Below are positions 11,945 through 24,623 of a stretch of 64,000 bases of DNA, in pieces. Every line of letters starts with the position of its first letter. Position 1 is the stretch's first letter. Origin of the DNA: Acanthamoeba sp. SK_2022b (lineage: Eukaryota > Discosea > Longamoebia > Acanthamoebidae). The position numbers were made by a program, and so were the translations under genes. The DNA lies in NCBI GenBank assembly GCA_027943245.1, contig JANDJZ010000154.1:21569-85568 (forward strand), given 5' to 3'. The notes below the pieces were generated by a model that did no database searches, was not told the DNA's origin, and worked only from the letters and a program-made list of their open reading frames with translations.

Positions 11945-12415
11945 CTGCAGGTGCTCCCTACACCCTCCCACCACAACACCCTGCCCCACATGCAAGCCCA
12001 TTGCAAAGAACTGCTCTTCTTGCACTCTGATCTTGCTGAGTGGCAGCAGGTTCATGACCTGGAGAGTGCAGGCTGCCTCAAACTGAGTGTTAAGGAAAAT
12101 GACACACTGCTACTTCTTGTAATGTCTACAATTTTCAAATGTAAAATCAGCAGTAAGGCAGTGGTAGACATTTAGGATACCTTCCCCGACAGATGCTGTC
12201 CACACAGAAAGGGTCACTGTTTCATTTTCCTGAACACTCAGTTATCAGGATGTACTTCCCTTCACCTTCACATTCCATATGCAACCCTTCCCAAACCGGT
12301 TAGCCAACACGCTACCTTCTTTTCAGAAGTGCAACCCCCTTTTATGTACAGCTCACCAGCCTGATGGGTGTACATCTCACAGAACTTGCCCAAAAAGGAG
12401 TTACTGCCTACATAG
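11945..12415 (+). mobile_element. Unknown repeated element, copy B (shorter, diverged, inverted relative to copy A)
   Basis: The frame at about 11990-12090 reads MQAHCKELLFLHSDL and EWQQVHDLESAG, almost the same as copy A on the other strand. Further blocks at about 12246-12272 and 12336-12415 match copy A in the same order. The parts of copy A encoding WVAVRPDEDE and FWIGKV are missing here, so B looks internally deleted. Frames break, so this copy is probably not functional. Confidence 0.5.
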
Positions 12416-12894
12416 GTTCTTGGATCAACTATGTACATTGATATGTACAAGCCCTATCAGGTCAAGCCATCAACCAGCCATGGCTCCACCATCAACTTTG
12501 ACACCAACCTAGTGGTTGCCACTCACCGGGATGTACTGTTCCATCATAGTCATGTGCTGGATATCACTCATCTGCTTAACTGTTCATCAGACCGGTGAAC
12601 TGAGCGCGCCCCGTCTGCGCTTTATCATGTTGCACAACCTATTCTGCTACTACATTTCCCTCACACGCCATGGGAAGACGAGCGTAGGCGCGCTGGGGAC
12701 AGGTCTACTGAGGCACGGGCGGAGGTAGTAGTGGCTGGTGCCGAGAGGCGCGGCAGCTTGGTGTTGGAGGCCAACCGATCGAGGATGACTGGCTGCGTGA
12801 GCTTTCCCGCAAACTTGGCTCCCCGTCCGCTTCTGAAAGTTCAGAACGGTTGTAGCACGGCCAAGGAAAGGTTAGTTGATGGCCGCGAATAATG
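12416..12894. other. Island edge and GC-rich patch without a recognised gene
   Basis: Composition switches back to GC-rich at about 12600. The patch 12670-12850 has protein-like stretches in more than one frame (for example IEDDWLRELSRKLGSPSASES) but no start, stop or family motif that I can assign. It may be the 3' flank of the CLU gene or a gene remnant. Confidence 0.3.
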
Positions 12895-13886
12895 TCATGC
12901 AGGCGGAACGCACTTGCGTAGGAAGGCCCACAGGGCGTCTTGAGCCTTGAGTTGCTTCCTGATATCTTTGATCATCTCCTCCAAACAAGCTGTCGCGTTG
13001 TCAGAAATCTCATGCCCCCATGACACACGTACACTCAAACAGTGGGGACCCGCACCTGAGCCTGATTCTTTGGATTTCTGTTCCTGCTGCTTCTCCTTTT
13101 CCTTGGCCTCCTTCTTCTCCCGCTTACGTTCGCGCCTCTCCTCGCGCTTCTTGTCTTTCTTGCGCTGCTGTGTGCCCTTGTCCCGGTCCGCCTTGCCGTG
13201 GTGGTGGTCGGCAGCGCCGTCCTCCAGGTAGCCGCGGAGCTGCTCGGACGACTCCCACTCCTCCAGCTCGTCCCGGTCGATGGACGAGCGCGACTGCTCC
13301 TGGGCCTGCTGCCGCGTCCGCTCCATGAGTCGCCACCGCTGCCGCTCCTCCCTCTGCTGCTCCATTTGCTTCACCTGCACATCGACGCGACACTGTCAGC
13401 GCACGCTGCTGAACGTGTGTTGGCCTTGTGTCATTAGGGATGACCTGAGAGCAGAGGCCCTGAGCCTTGTTGAGTAACGACGTGGCCTGACGATTCAGGG
13501 AGGGCTCGAGCGAGGCCTTCATTGCGTAGATCACGCCCAGCCCGATGATCACCTCCCCAAACACTTCCATCGTCTCCTCTACGCTGCCTATCGCGCTCCC
13601 CTCGCGCTCCTTCAGCAATACCAGCACCTTCACGTAATCAAGCCATCAGCGCTTGCGTTTGTGGCGTACGTGCATGGCGGGACGTGTGTGGGCGTACATG
13701 TTCGAGTTTGCGCAGAGCGTTGTTGAGATGACCGGCGGCGATGTCCTTGTTGCCGAGCTCGAGCTCGGCTAACCCGTTCTCGTAGCACAACGCGCCCATG
13801 TTGTACCACAGGCTGTCGTCCTTGTCGCTCACCTCCAGCGCCTCTGCCATAATGTCGCCATTTTCAGTTAAGAATTCACGACCGCC

Positions 13887-13954
<68 letters not shown>

Positions 13955-15319
13955 GTACCGCAGTACTTGTCGTAGGAGGGCTTGAAGAGCCAAGTGAGGT
14001 TGGGCACCTGCGCCGAAGTGAGCTGTCGGCGCCGCAGAAGCTGGATGAGCTTGCGCGCTTTGATCACGGCGAGCGTCTTGAGGGCGATGGCCCAGTTGTT
14101 GAGCGCAGCCACGTCGTTGGTCAGCGACTCCAGCGTCTCGAGGTACTTGCCGCAGATCTTCTCGCAGACGCGCTCATCCCAGCGCACGCCGCGCCACACG
14201 TCCTCGGGGAGGTCGACCTCGGTGAAAATCTCGCCAAGCAGCGTCGACTGCGTCTGCGGTCTCTTGCGCCGCCCGGCCAGGATCTCCTCCGACGCCGTCG
14301 CCGCCAGCATCTTGGCCACGCGCGCCGGACCCTTCACCCGCACTGACATCTCTGCACACCACACACACCACACACCATGGCAGCGTTGAGCAACTCGCCT
14401 GTGTATGGGACCACCACGCGTGATGTTGTTCGGTGCGCGCACCAGCGTGGCGGGACATGTCCATCATGTTTTCGTTAAGCTTTCGCTTCCGTTTCCACTT
14501 CTGGAACTTGACGTGACCTGTGTGATGACGCGTATAAGCTTAATTCTGCGTGTGGTTATTGGGAGGGAGGTTGTAGGGTCACGCATGCCTTCATAGAAGG
14601 ACACTATGAACAATCGATCGATGATCGGTCTCTGCGAATCGTTGACATGGGATGCCGTGATCGGCCTTCGCCCTGCGTGTCCGATTGTTGCGGTAAGGAA
14701 AACGAAGAGCGAAAAGGACGAATGATGGTGGGCCACCGTACGTTGGATGTACATGGTGAGGATCTTGTTGTAGGGAATGTTCCAGCTGATGCCCAGCATG
14801 TCGTCGACACGCTGCCACACCCAGTAGCGATCCTCGGGCGACAGCAGCTCCATGTCGCTCTTTCTGATCAACCAGCCGCCTCGCACATCGTGAGTTGCAT
14901 GCATTCTTGTTGGCGTGCAGGGAGGGCTCGCCGAACCGCAGCAAGAAGGCACGTCGGCGGACTTCGTGATGGAGGGTGGACTGCCACCACTCGACCTGAG
15001 GCCACACGAAGACCTCATTGTAGAACTCGGCGGTAACTTGGTTCAGGCTCTCTCCTCGCACCTTCCGCCATCGCTCTCTCAGCAGATTTTTCAGCGTTCT
15101 GAATCAGAACAAGCGTGAGTGTGCATGTGTGCGCGCGTGCGTGTGCGCGCGTGCTGTCGGTGATACCGGGCAATGATCTCACAGCGCAAAAGCGAACGCA
15201 AGGAATCGTTGGAGACGTAGCGTCGCACATGTCCGAGATACCGCACGTTGAGCCTATGACGACGTCAGCAAGGATTTACGGGTCAGTGGAGGCAGAGCCT
15301 GTCGGGCACACCATCAACC

Positions 15320-15400
<81 letters not shown>

Positions 15401-18400
15401 ACACACACCCTTGGCGATGGAGCTGCAGAATGATCTGCCGAATCTGGAAGGTGCGCTGCACTTCAGGGCCGTAGCGGAAGTTGAGCTTGTCGCTGAAGAG
15501 CCGCACGATCTTGGTGACCAGGATCTCCGCTGCGTACACCACTTCGGCGTTGTGCTCCTCGAACGACTGCACGCGACACAATTCAGCACAGGCTTGCCCA
15601 GATCACCAGATCAAAGACACAACACGATAGAGATCGTGGTAGGGACGCGCACCTGAGGGTCGCTTGGCACGAGGCCCCACGCTGACAACGCGTCCGAACA
15701 CAGAGGAGTCGGTGCGTGGTCCCGCATGAACTCGGGCCGGAAGAGCTGATACCAGCAGTTGCCCTTTTGCTTGTACTTGTTTTCGCTGAGGAGGTGCGAG
15801 CGTGAGCAATCAAACGTGGGGTGCGGGAGAGAGCACATGTTGAGGGGTTGATTGGTGGAGGGTGGGCGGTGAGGTACTTGAGCAGAGGGATGGTGGGAGG
15901 CATGACCCGGTGGGTGTCGAGCAAGTAGTATCGCCCGTCCTTGCCCAGATGGCCTTCCACGTCGCCCGGCGCATGGATGAACACTCGTCTGGTCCCGTCC
16001 CGACTACTGATCTCGTGTCCCTGCAAGCAATTCAATCCGTTAACAGGCACAGCCAAAGGCACAGGCACGGGCCCAATAGACGAACTTTGAGGTTCAGATG
16101 CGAGGCCGCCTGCTGCATGATCTCGTTGAGCACTGGGTCGTCGGCATGAACGGTGCGACGGGAGTTGGGGGAGCCGTAGGCGATCGTGGTTTCGTCGATG
16201 GGCAGCACGGACGAGGCCACCAGCCGCCAGCCTCGGTAGTTCACCAGCGCCATCAGTGGGAAGTCTGTGCCCCCAAGCAGGTCTCACGTCAGCGCATCGA
16301 CAACTGAACCATCGCACAGCTTCGGTCTTCGCGCACACAGACGACGTACGGAGTCCGGCAATCTTCTTCTTGATGCTCAGCATCATGTACTGGCTCAGGC
16401 CTTTGATCTCGTGAGCGGCAGCCTTCATCGCCCACTCGTCACCGCCAAAGATTCCATTCTCGTCGACAGCTGGAGTTCACGGAGTACGCGAGCGGGGAAG
16501 GGGAACGGTCAGATGACTTGACACGACGCGGCACATGACACTGCATACCAAACTTGAAGAAAATGTTGTGCGAGAGATATTTGAGGCCACCGGCCACTCC
16601 GCCCACGTCTACAGGAGGAATAGTCTTCTTTGCCCCCGCGTCCAAGAACTCATCGATGATTATCTGGTGGCCACCACGCAAAAAGAACGAAAAACGAAAA
16701 ACGAAAAAGGTTATGTGGAGAGTCTAACAACGACGAAGAAGAGCGTGAGCCGCGTGTGGTTTACCTTTCCGAGCTTGAGGGCGAGCTCGGTGAACTCCGA
16801 GGCAAGCTTACCGATGCCGAGGCGCACTATGAGCTGCTCGTCCTCGAATCCTTCCTTGCTCTCGGGCGTGTCACGACTAGCGCCGAGTTTGCGTTCCCAC
16901 AGCTTCTGGAACTCCTCGTTCCAGTTTTTGCTGGGAATCATCTCGATCGAGTTGTCACGCCGCTTGCCCATGTGCGGGAACAGGTGCATCTTGCTGCGGA
17001 TCACCCTGTTGTCGTAGATCTTGCGCATGCGCTTCCGTAGGCCGATGTCATTCATCTCGGCGCCCATCTCATAGTGCGCCGGCGAGCTCGTGGCCAATCG
17101 TCGCTCGCCCGACACGTTGCCCTTCATTCGCCCGCCACTACTGACCTCGCCCTTGCCCACGGTCGCCAGCTCACCAGAGCTGTCAGCGCTGCCTAACAGG
17201 TCGCTGCTGCTGCCAGAGCCGCCGCCGTAGGGCTCGAGCGAGGCGATGGCCTCCGTTTCTCGCGTGAGCACCAGCCCGCGCTCGGCGCCGCCCATGTCGC
17301 TCTTGGGTCCCTCGTCCTCGATGACCAGCTGGGCCTTGCGGCTCTGGTAGAGATGGAGCCCGCGAAACTTGGGCTCGGTCGGCTCGGCGGCCTCCGGCGC
17401 TCCTGCATCGGTGGAAGGCGGCGGAGGATAGTGGTAGGAGTTACGCTTGATGTGGAGCTGGTGCCCACCGCTGGACGCAATCTTGTTGGTAACTCCACTA
17501 CGGCCGTTATCCTCTTCGTCGGAGTTGAAATCGCGAAGCTGTCGGTTGGTTCTCTCTGACTGCGTTCGCAAGGTTCGCTGCTTCGCCTCCCCTTGCGCGC
17601 CGTCATTGCATTCGTGCTCTTCGACCATCTCCCACTCCTCTTCCTCTTCGCTGTCTATCTCTTCGGAGTCAAAATCCTTCAACTCGTCCTCCTCTTCCTC
17701 CTCTTCTTCAAATTGCTCCTCCGCAGCGGCCAAATCGAGAATGTCCTTGATCGGTTTGCCAATGGATAGGTAGGCGTCTTGGCACTCGTTTGCGTCAAAC
17801 TGCTCATCGGACGCATTGCTGTCATCTGCCGTGTCGTTACCTTTATCGCGCACACGCACTGTTTTGAGCATGGCCATTTGCAGAAATCACGAGGACAAGG
17901 TACCACTGTCTTCGCTTTCGCTGGACGATTGAGGACCAACGACTGGGAACACAATCTGCGACCGATAAGACTCGTCATTGGCCACCTCTTCTCCTGTGCA
18001 CAGGAATATCAGAGAGTTGACCGTCAGCTGGTTGCTTCTGCCGCGATCGGAGTTGGAAAAGAAAGAAGGAAAGGAGGGCGTACGAGCGGAGGCGGGTGCC
18101 CAGTCGCGTGCTACCTTGGCCTCGGCAGCGGCCGGCTTGGGTCGAATGACCGATCCGTGGCGGGTGATGATGCACGACATGTACGACTCCACCACCGTCC
18201 CATCGTCGTCTGCCGTGTTTTATCAAACAGTGAGCCCACCTTCAAGGAGAAGGAGAGCAAGGAGGAGGAGCAAGAAGAACGAAAACGATGGTGGGAGCCA
18301 AACCAAAGGTGGGAGAGGCGGAAGTGCAAATCGGTTGAGTTTTGTTTCGTGTTGTTGCGAGAGTGGAAGGTGAAGACGGAGAAGAGGGAAGACTTGTCTC

Positions 18401-18559
18401 CTTGAAGTATTTGTTGGACAGCTTTGTGGCGAAAGGGGATGAAGATGACGGTGGGGGCGCAGATGAAGATGAAGCGGACCGCAGATCGGATAAGGCTTTT
18501 CTTGGATCGAAGCCACGCACTTGTGACAAATAACAAGCGTTCACCTCCTCTTCCTCCAT
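12895..18559 (-). CDS. CLU-domain protein with TPR segment (clustered-mitochondria-like)
   Basis: Spliced exons give, in order: an acidic Ser/Glu-rich N-terminus (18559-16900); the start of the CLU domain with IPPVDVGGVAGGLKYLSHN (about 16620-16560); EWAMKAAAHEIKGLSQYM (about 16440); DFPLMALVNYRGWRLVASS (about 16270-16215); HAPGDVEGHLGKDGRYYLLD (about 15990-15930); TFQIRQIILQLHRQGLNVRYLGH joined across the TG-repeat intron; a TPR-like unit YCEALEVSDKDDSLWYNM (about 13860); and a Lys/Glu/Arg-rich coil ending at 12895. Known CLU proteins act in the cytosol, bind mRNAs of mitochondrial proteins and control mitochondrial distribution. That function is inferred here. The long acidic N-terminus and basic C-terminal coil are not typical parts of the family. 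The ATG at 18559 is the first in the open 5' exon. Confidence 0.75.
13887..13953 (-). repeat. Hexanucleotide (CGACCA)n array in an intron of the CLU gene
   Basis: About 11 units lie in the intron whose donor GTACGTCG is at 13958. On the sense strand the array is (TGGTCG)n and starts within about 5 bases of the donor. Confidence 0.9.
15322..15408 (-). repeat. (CA/TG)n microsatellite starting at a 5' splice site of the CLU gene
   Basis: On the sense strand the intron begins GTGTGTGTATTGTG directly after exon ...CAAGG. The TG tract therefore contains the donor itself. The acceptor is CGTCATAG before LNVRYLGH, and the join is in frame. Confidence 0.9.
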
Positions 18560-18746
18560 TTAGTAAACGACTTTTTATATTTTAGTTTTTTTTAATCCTG
18601 CGGCCTGTTCGTGGCTTGCACTTTTTTTAATTGCCCAATGGTACCACGCCACGCAGGCACAAGAGCAGCGGACGATCTGATCTGAACAACAGAAGAGAAA
18701 GAAGAATACATTCCAGTCCTTTGGTGTAAGAACCGGCGAGGGGGAG
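18560..18746. other. Short spacer between two same-strand genes
   Basis: About 190 bases hold the 3' end of the RhoGAP/RasGEF gene and the promoter of the CLU gene. A T-rich stretch is visible at 18570-18590. No gene. Confidence 0.5.
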
Positions 18747-21700
18747 GTTAGGCTTGGGGCTGTCTGGGCTCCCACTTGTATGAGATGGTGTAGGAATCCT
18801 TCTCCTCCAGCGGTGGCGTCATCTCCAGCAGCACTTGAAGGCTCGACGCCCCGCTGATCCTTGTCACAACTTGCCTCGTTAGAACAAAGAGAGAACGTGT
18901 GCAGCGTGTAGTGTGTACCCTTCCAGGTTGCCGTAAGGGGTCTGCTGGAGCTGCCGGAACTCCTTGAGCAGCTGATAGAGGAGACGAAGCTTGTCGAAGT
19001 TGATGAGGGAGATGGTGGCGTCCTCCTCAGCGCTCAACGTTGTGGGCACTCCCTCCTCCAACGAAAACAGGTCCTGAATTCGATGGCGGCCAACATAACG
19101 TCAGATGAATAGGAGCGATGCTTCAAAGAATGAAAACGAAGGAGGCTACAAACCTTGGAGAAGAGCGCGAGGTAGGGGACAAGCGGCGGCTTGGCCCTTC
19201 TGAGCGCGTGTCGATAGACAGAGTTATTCTTCTCGGTGTCGGTCAGGGTCATCTGCTTCTTGAAGATTTTCATCTCTTTGCTCGGCACCTTCTGCTCGCG
19301 TTGTGCGCGTGTGAGTGAAAGGGAGCGAATTCATCAACAGAGGAGGAGAACGGCTTAGGCTAATGAACCTTCCAAGAGGCCTTGAGGCGGCGAACAGGAG
19401 TCTTATTGAGGCCGCCGAGCACAGCAAACAGCATGTTGAAATTCTTTAACGACCACAATTGCTGCAACCAACCCATTGTCAGCCGAACTCGTTTTCAGGC
19501 GCGGCCATACAAGGGAAGACAACGTACGTCGCAAATTCTGATGAACGTGGTGATGGCATTGCCTCTGTCAGCGGGCGTGTCATAACGAAGCACTTCGCTC
19601 AACACCCAGTCTCCGACCTGACCATACACAAAAGATTGTCATAAGGTGCTTGAGCGAGCTGGTTTGATGAAGGGAAGCGTCTACCTGGTTGAACGAGAGC
19701 ACCATCTTTTGGAAAGTGGGGGAGAGCTCCGACTTCATGAAGCGCTTGTGGACGAGCTCGCGGCTGTTGATGGCGCGGAAAAGCTCGCTGTCTCGCACCG
19801 TCAGCTCCTTGGCCAGAGCGACGTGGTCCATAGCGAAGACCTTGAAACCCGAGCCGCCGCCGAGCGAATCCTTCGACATGGGCACGATCATATCGGCGTC
19901 TTGCTTAAAGGGCTTGATGAGGGACGACTTCTTGCTGCTTCCGTTTCCACTGCCGACCAGGCCCAGGCTGACCTTCCTCGTCGGGACGCTTCCACTGCTG
20001 TCGTCCTTGGCTCCGACTGCAAATCGCTCGACCTTGTCCGAGACGAGCCGCTCGACGGCCTTTCGCAGGTTCTCGATCTCGCGCTCCATCTGCCGCTCCT
20101 TGCCGATGAGGTGGCGCAGCAGCTCGCTCTCGAGGTCGGTGCGGTCCTTGATTCGCTCCAACACTTCGTCGCGGTCTATCGCATCCATGTCCACTACGCT
20201 CATCGCCGCTTCTCCACTGGTCTTGGGCGAAATCAACGTTGGCGGTCGAGGCGAGGTGGACGTAGCCTCCTTCTCGGAGACCTCGGCGCTGCCGACCTCT
20301 TGTTGGCGAGGTGAGAGCCTGTCCACAGGCGACGATTGGTTGTCGAGAGACTTGGCGGCCGAGGATTCAGCGGCGTCAGGGACCGTGGGAGGAAACTCAA
20401 CGTCGAATACAACCTCGGCGAGCCGGGACTGCATGTCATCCTGCCCCTTCTTCGCCTCCGCGCCTTGCTGCGCGCTGGTGATCAAGTCGTCGGCGTCAGT
20501 ACTGGTCGCGGTCGTCGTCGTCGATTTCTTGCCACTGAGCTTCTTGAGCGTCTGGTACTTCTTCTTGGCCGCCTTCTTGGTCTTCTTGATCTTCTTCTCT
20601 TGGCTGTGCGCCTTGCGCGACTTGGCGTCAGCCGACGCCTCGGTGCTGCTAACACTTGTAGCTTCGGCCTGTTCCTTCTTTTTCTTGCTCCGAGGCTCAA
20701 GGGCGTGGAGTCCTACACTGGGATCGCTGAGCGAGGATGACAGCGAGGGCGGCTTACGAATCGTAGAGCGCTTGGTGATCGAGCTCTTGGCGCTCTTCTT
20801 CTTTTTCTTCTTCTTTGTCTCCTCCATCTTCTCCTTCTTCTCCTTCTTCTCTTTCTTTTCCTTCTTTGCCTTCTTCGGCTTCTTCTCCTTCGAACTCTCG
20901 TCGGCCGAACTCGCTTCAATAGCGTCGCAGGACTTTCCCTGTTCACTCCTACTCGTGTTGAGCTCGTTTTCGTTCTTCGCTTCGCTCTTTACCTCTTCTT
21001 TTTCGCTCTTTTCGTTCGTTGTTGTCTGGCCATCTGTGACCTTTTCCTCTGCATTCGACACCTGGCACTCGCCTTTCTTCGCCTGGGCGCTGTCAGCATT
21101 GTCGGTATGAGTTTCCTCCTCTTTGCCGTCCTTCTGCTCGGCCTCGTGCTTGGCCTGCTCGTCCGTCGTCGTCCCGGGCTTCTCCTTCCGAAGTACCGGC
21201 TGTTGCTTGCGCAGGTTGGAGGGCGCAGAGGGACCTGACGCTCGCTGGTCCTTGAGCATGATCTGCGTCCCCTTGGCAAGAATGTCAAAGAAGTCGCTCG
21301 AGCTCATCATCTGCGGACCCCGCTTCATCTGGGCTATCGAATGGAAAAACAACGCCATCAGCACACTCTTGAAAAATGCTGCTACAGGGAGGAGTGTAAC
21401 CAAGCATAGGAGGCGTTCTCCTGAGGCTAATGCCCGGCGCGCTGTCCTCTTTGACTTTGTTGAGATCGAGAGCAAAGCCAGTCCTCTTGAGTCCGTGCTG
21501 GGACGCATTCTTCTCTCCATCATCGGAGTTATCCGATTCGTCATCCTCGTCCTCATCGGAGAACTTGAGCTCAACGTCGCTCCCGCTCAGCTCCTCGTCT
21601 TCGATGTCGCTCACTTCCTCATCGTGAGCCTTTGCGTCGGGCACAGTGAGCCTGAGCACCTCGCTATCAGTGCCTTTGTCTGTTCCTGCCAATCCAGGCG

Positions 21701-24623
21701 CGACCGAGGCGTTTTCCTTTTCCTTTTGCTCGGCAGCTGCTCGGAGGCTCTGCTGCTTCGCTTCGGCTTCTTGAACCCACCCGCAGAGTGCAAGGAAGAT
21801 GGATTCTTCCTCTTCGATAAGGGAGTTTTTACCCAACAGGCCCGCTGGCTTGTCCTGTATTGTGGACGCAGGGCAACACTCCGGTCAGATATCTTCGCAG
21901 TGCCGAGACACGCAAGTAATTAGCGCGAGAAGGGCTTGCCTGGACGAACTCCTTGAGCTTCTCCATGAACTCAAAGTTGCTCATGATCTCTTCGGGATAG
22001 CCGTACGCCCAGTCACGAATCAGCCGCAACACTCTGTTGTGCGGACGAGGTTCAGTGGCAACGAATGGAGTGTGAGTGAGGGTGAATGGAATGATGTGCG
22101 TCTTCATGCCCGGGCATACCTGAGGCGAATCCTGTGCTGCCAATTCTTGGTGGCCATGGTGGGCATCCGGTTGTTGTCCTTGTGGCTGTGGGTTTATGAG
22201 ATTGATCAGAACGAGCGGGCATCTCATGTTTCAGTGAGAACATACATGTTGGCCAGAGCGCGGAGGAGAGCCGGCGCTGAAGTGAAGTAGCTGTGCGTCA
22301 GGAAGATGATGTCCGCGAATTCAGTTTCTGATGGAGACACAGCCACGTGAGTCTAAAATAAAACAAACAAAGTGTTTGTTACTGTTTTAAGGTCCAATTG
22401 TACCTGAGTAGCTTTCATCTACAAGCTTCTCGACGATTTTGGAGAGTGTTGCGTAACGAACAAGCAGGTTACCGTCCCTGGCAGAAAGAAGAGAAGAGGG
22501 TCAAAAAATGAAAGCGAAAAAGAATGAAGAGGGAGAGGGGCACCGTTCGATGAATTGAAGCTGCTGGTTGGCAGTGAAGAGCCCATCATAGTTCATGATG
22601 AGCTCTCGAAGTAGGGAGATGTCCTTCCTCTGCACCTTGATGTCTTGCACGTCGAGATGGGAGGGCTGCAGCAGCACCGTGGCGAAGCACGTCGCCACTG
22701 TTTTCGGTACAGGCAGAGAGAAGACGTCAACGCTTGTGGAAAAGCGGAAACGCTCCAGGCAAACAGAGCCTCAGGACAGCCATGCGTGTTGCAAAGAAAC
22801 AGAGGGGGGAGGCTTACCTCTGCCAATGGTGAGCTTGTGTGCCACATTCTTGGAGATCGCGGCTAAGAACTCGAGGATGCGCCGCAAGAGGCACAGGTTG
22901 CTGTGAGGCAGACGTGACAGCAGCGAGTGGATCTCGTTCTGCCTGAAGCTTTGGAACTGGATCTCTGTCGCGACGGCAAGAAGCGTTAGCTGTGCTCTCA
23001 ACGCGTGTGCGCGCATTGCGGGCGTGGCGTACCGATGGCGGCCGATAGCCCATTGTAGATCTCTTCTGGAATGAGCGGCTGCTCGGTGAGGTAGTACTTG
23101 AGAAAGGCGATGACAGTGGTCAAGTCGTATGCGTTAAAGTCCACAATCCACTCCCCGTTCTCTAGATATAATTCAAGAAATACGCCATGAGCAATGTTCG
23201 GAACGTGTACATGCACACGCACACGCACAGGGAAGCAGCATGTGGCTGTGTCGTACCGTCCTTCTTGAGGGCCGAAAGGGTGCTCGTCTGTACGCTCGTC
23301 ACGACACGGGAGCCGGCAGCCGTTGCCGCCCCGGCCCACCTTGGCGACAAGGCTCCACCAGGATCCGACCCACCAGCTGCAACTCCCACACAAAAAGGTC
23401 AGTTCAACTGCTCTCGATTCCCTTCTGGACCTACGTACCGCTATTAGCTGCTATCGGTTGAATCTTGCTGGCGTGCTTGAGATCGGCTGGAGATTGGAGG
23501 CAAAGGAAGGCTCAGTCATGACGAGATGGTAGAGCAAGAGAGGGAGGTGTGAGCAAGAGATAGGGAAGCATACAGTCGAGCGCGTCCTTGAGGCACTTGA
23601 GGATCTTCTTCTGAATGCCAGACATGTCCTCGGAGAGACTGACCAGGTCGACGTCGGCGCTGTTCCGTTCGAGGTAGACGAGCGTCCGGTCGACGAGCGT
23701 GGGCAGCACGACTTCCTGCCTTCGCCGGCTTTTGTCCTTGCGCCTCATGGTGCCGGCCAGTGCGGACTTCTTTCGCTTCTTCTTGTTCTTGCCGCTCTCG
23801 GCCTCTTTGATGGCCTCCTCTTCCTCCTGCTTCTTGAGCTCCTTCATCTTGCGCAGCTCCTGGACGATGGACGAAGCCAGCGGTCCGTCGGCCGATGTCT
23901 GTTGCGTGGCCGCCATATCTGTCGACATGCTGGCTGGGCCGCCATCTTTGCTGTTGTGTTCGCTCACGTGTGACCACGTCGTGTCGCTCATCGAGCCGAA
24001 CAGGCTCGTCTTTCGGTCCGAAGGGCGGTCCATCGTCCTCGTCCCGATCGCGTTGGTCGATCCCTTGCGCAGTGGGCTGCCGTGGCTTCCCTTGGTCCTA
24101 CTTTTTCGGCCGCCGCTGCTCTTCTTGTCGGCGTTTGTGTCCGACGGTGGGACGCCCTTGTCGCCTTCCCGTAATTCGCATTTCTTAAGCTCCTCCTGCA
24201 GCGCATGCGGCGACCACGACGAACTCTTCCTCCACTTGTTGCGCTTCTCTGTGGTGCGGTGGAGTTAGCAATGGCCTTTGGTCAGATAGCGAACAAAATA
24301 CGCAGGAATTGGGGGGGGGCACTTTGCGTCTCTAGGTCGCCGCTGGCGTAGTTTGAAGGCTTACTCCTCGACTTCTTGGCCGGTGAGGAGGGCGCGTTGT
24401 GAGAGCTACTGGGAGAGGCTGGGGGCGACAGTCCTGCAGCGGCATCAAAGGCGTCGCCTAAGGTGGCGCGCCTCTGGTCCAAGCGAAAGGAGACACCGTT
24501 CGGCGAGGCGCTTACATCGTTCTTTGCTTTCTTCTTCAAATCGTCACTAATTGTAAACGAGTCACTTGCAGCAAGTTTCTCGTTGAGGAAGCCTGAACCA
24601 GCAAGCGGCAGCGTCCCTTCCAT
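18747..24623 (-). CDS. RhoGAP-REM-RasGEF multidomain signalling protein
   Basis: Spliced order: a basic, Ser/Lys-rich N-terminus (24623-23750); a RhoGAP-like domain with VDRTLVYLERNSADVDLVS (about 23690), LKYYLTEQPLIPEEIY (about 23110-23060), LPHSNLCLLRRILEFLA (about 22910-22860) and NVAHKLTIGR then VATCFATVLLQP; a REM/RasGEF-N segment (LLVRYATLSKIVEKLVD, about 22470; WAYGYPEEIMSNFEF, about 21990); a long acidic then Lys-rich linker (21860-19900); and a catalytic CDC25/RasGEF domain from DHVALAKELTVRDSELF (about 19830) through FMKSELSPTF, NNSVYRHALRRAKPP and VPYLALFSKDLFSLEEG to the stop at 18747. RasGEFs load Ras with GTP; RhoGAPs switch off Rho/Rac. The usual G-[IL]-[FY]-R arginine finger is not seen. 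The start is the first ATG (MEGTLPLAGSG); the open frame upstream lacks another ATG. Confidence 0.82.

Noticed and set aside
15322..15408. Regular repeats considered as a CRISPR-like or satellite array
   Set aside because: Pure dinucleotide microsatellite inside an intron, without spacers.
19689..21110. 473-codon frame on the + strand
   Set aside because: It is antisense to the Lys/Ser/Glu-rich linker of the RhoGAP/RasGEF gene and consists of Ser/Phe/Leu runs caused by that composition.
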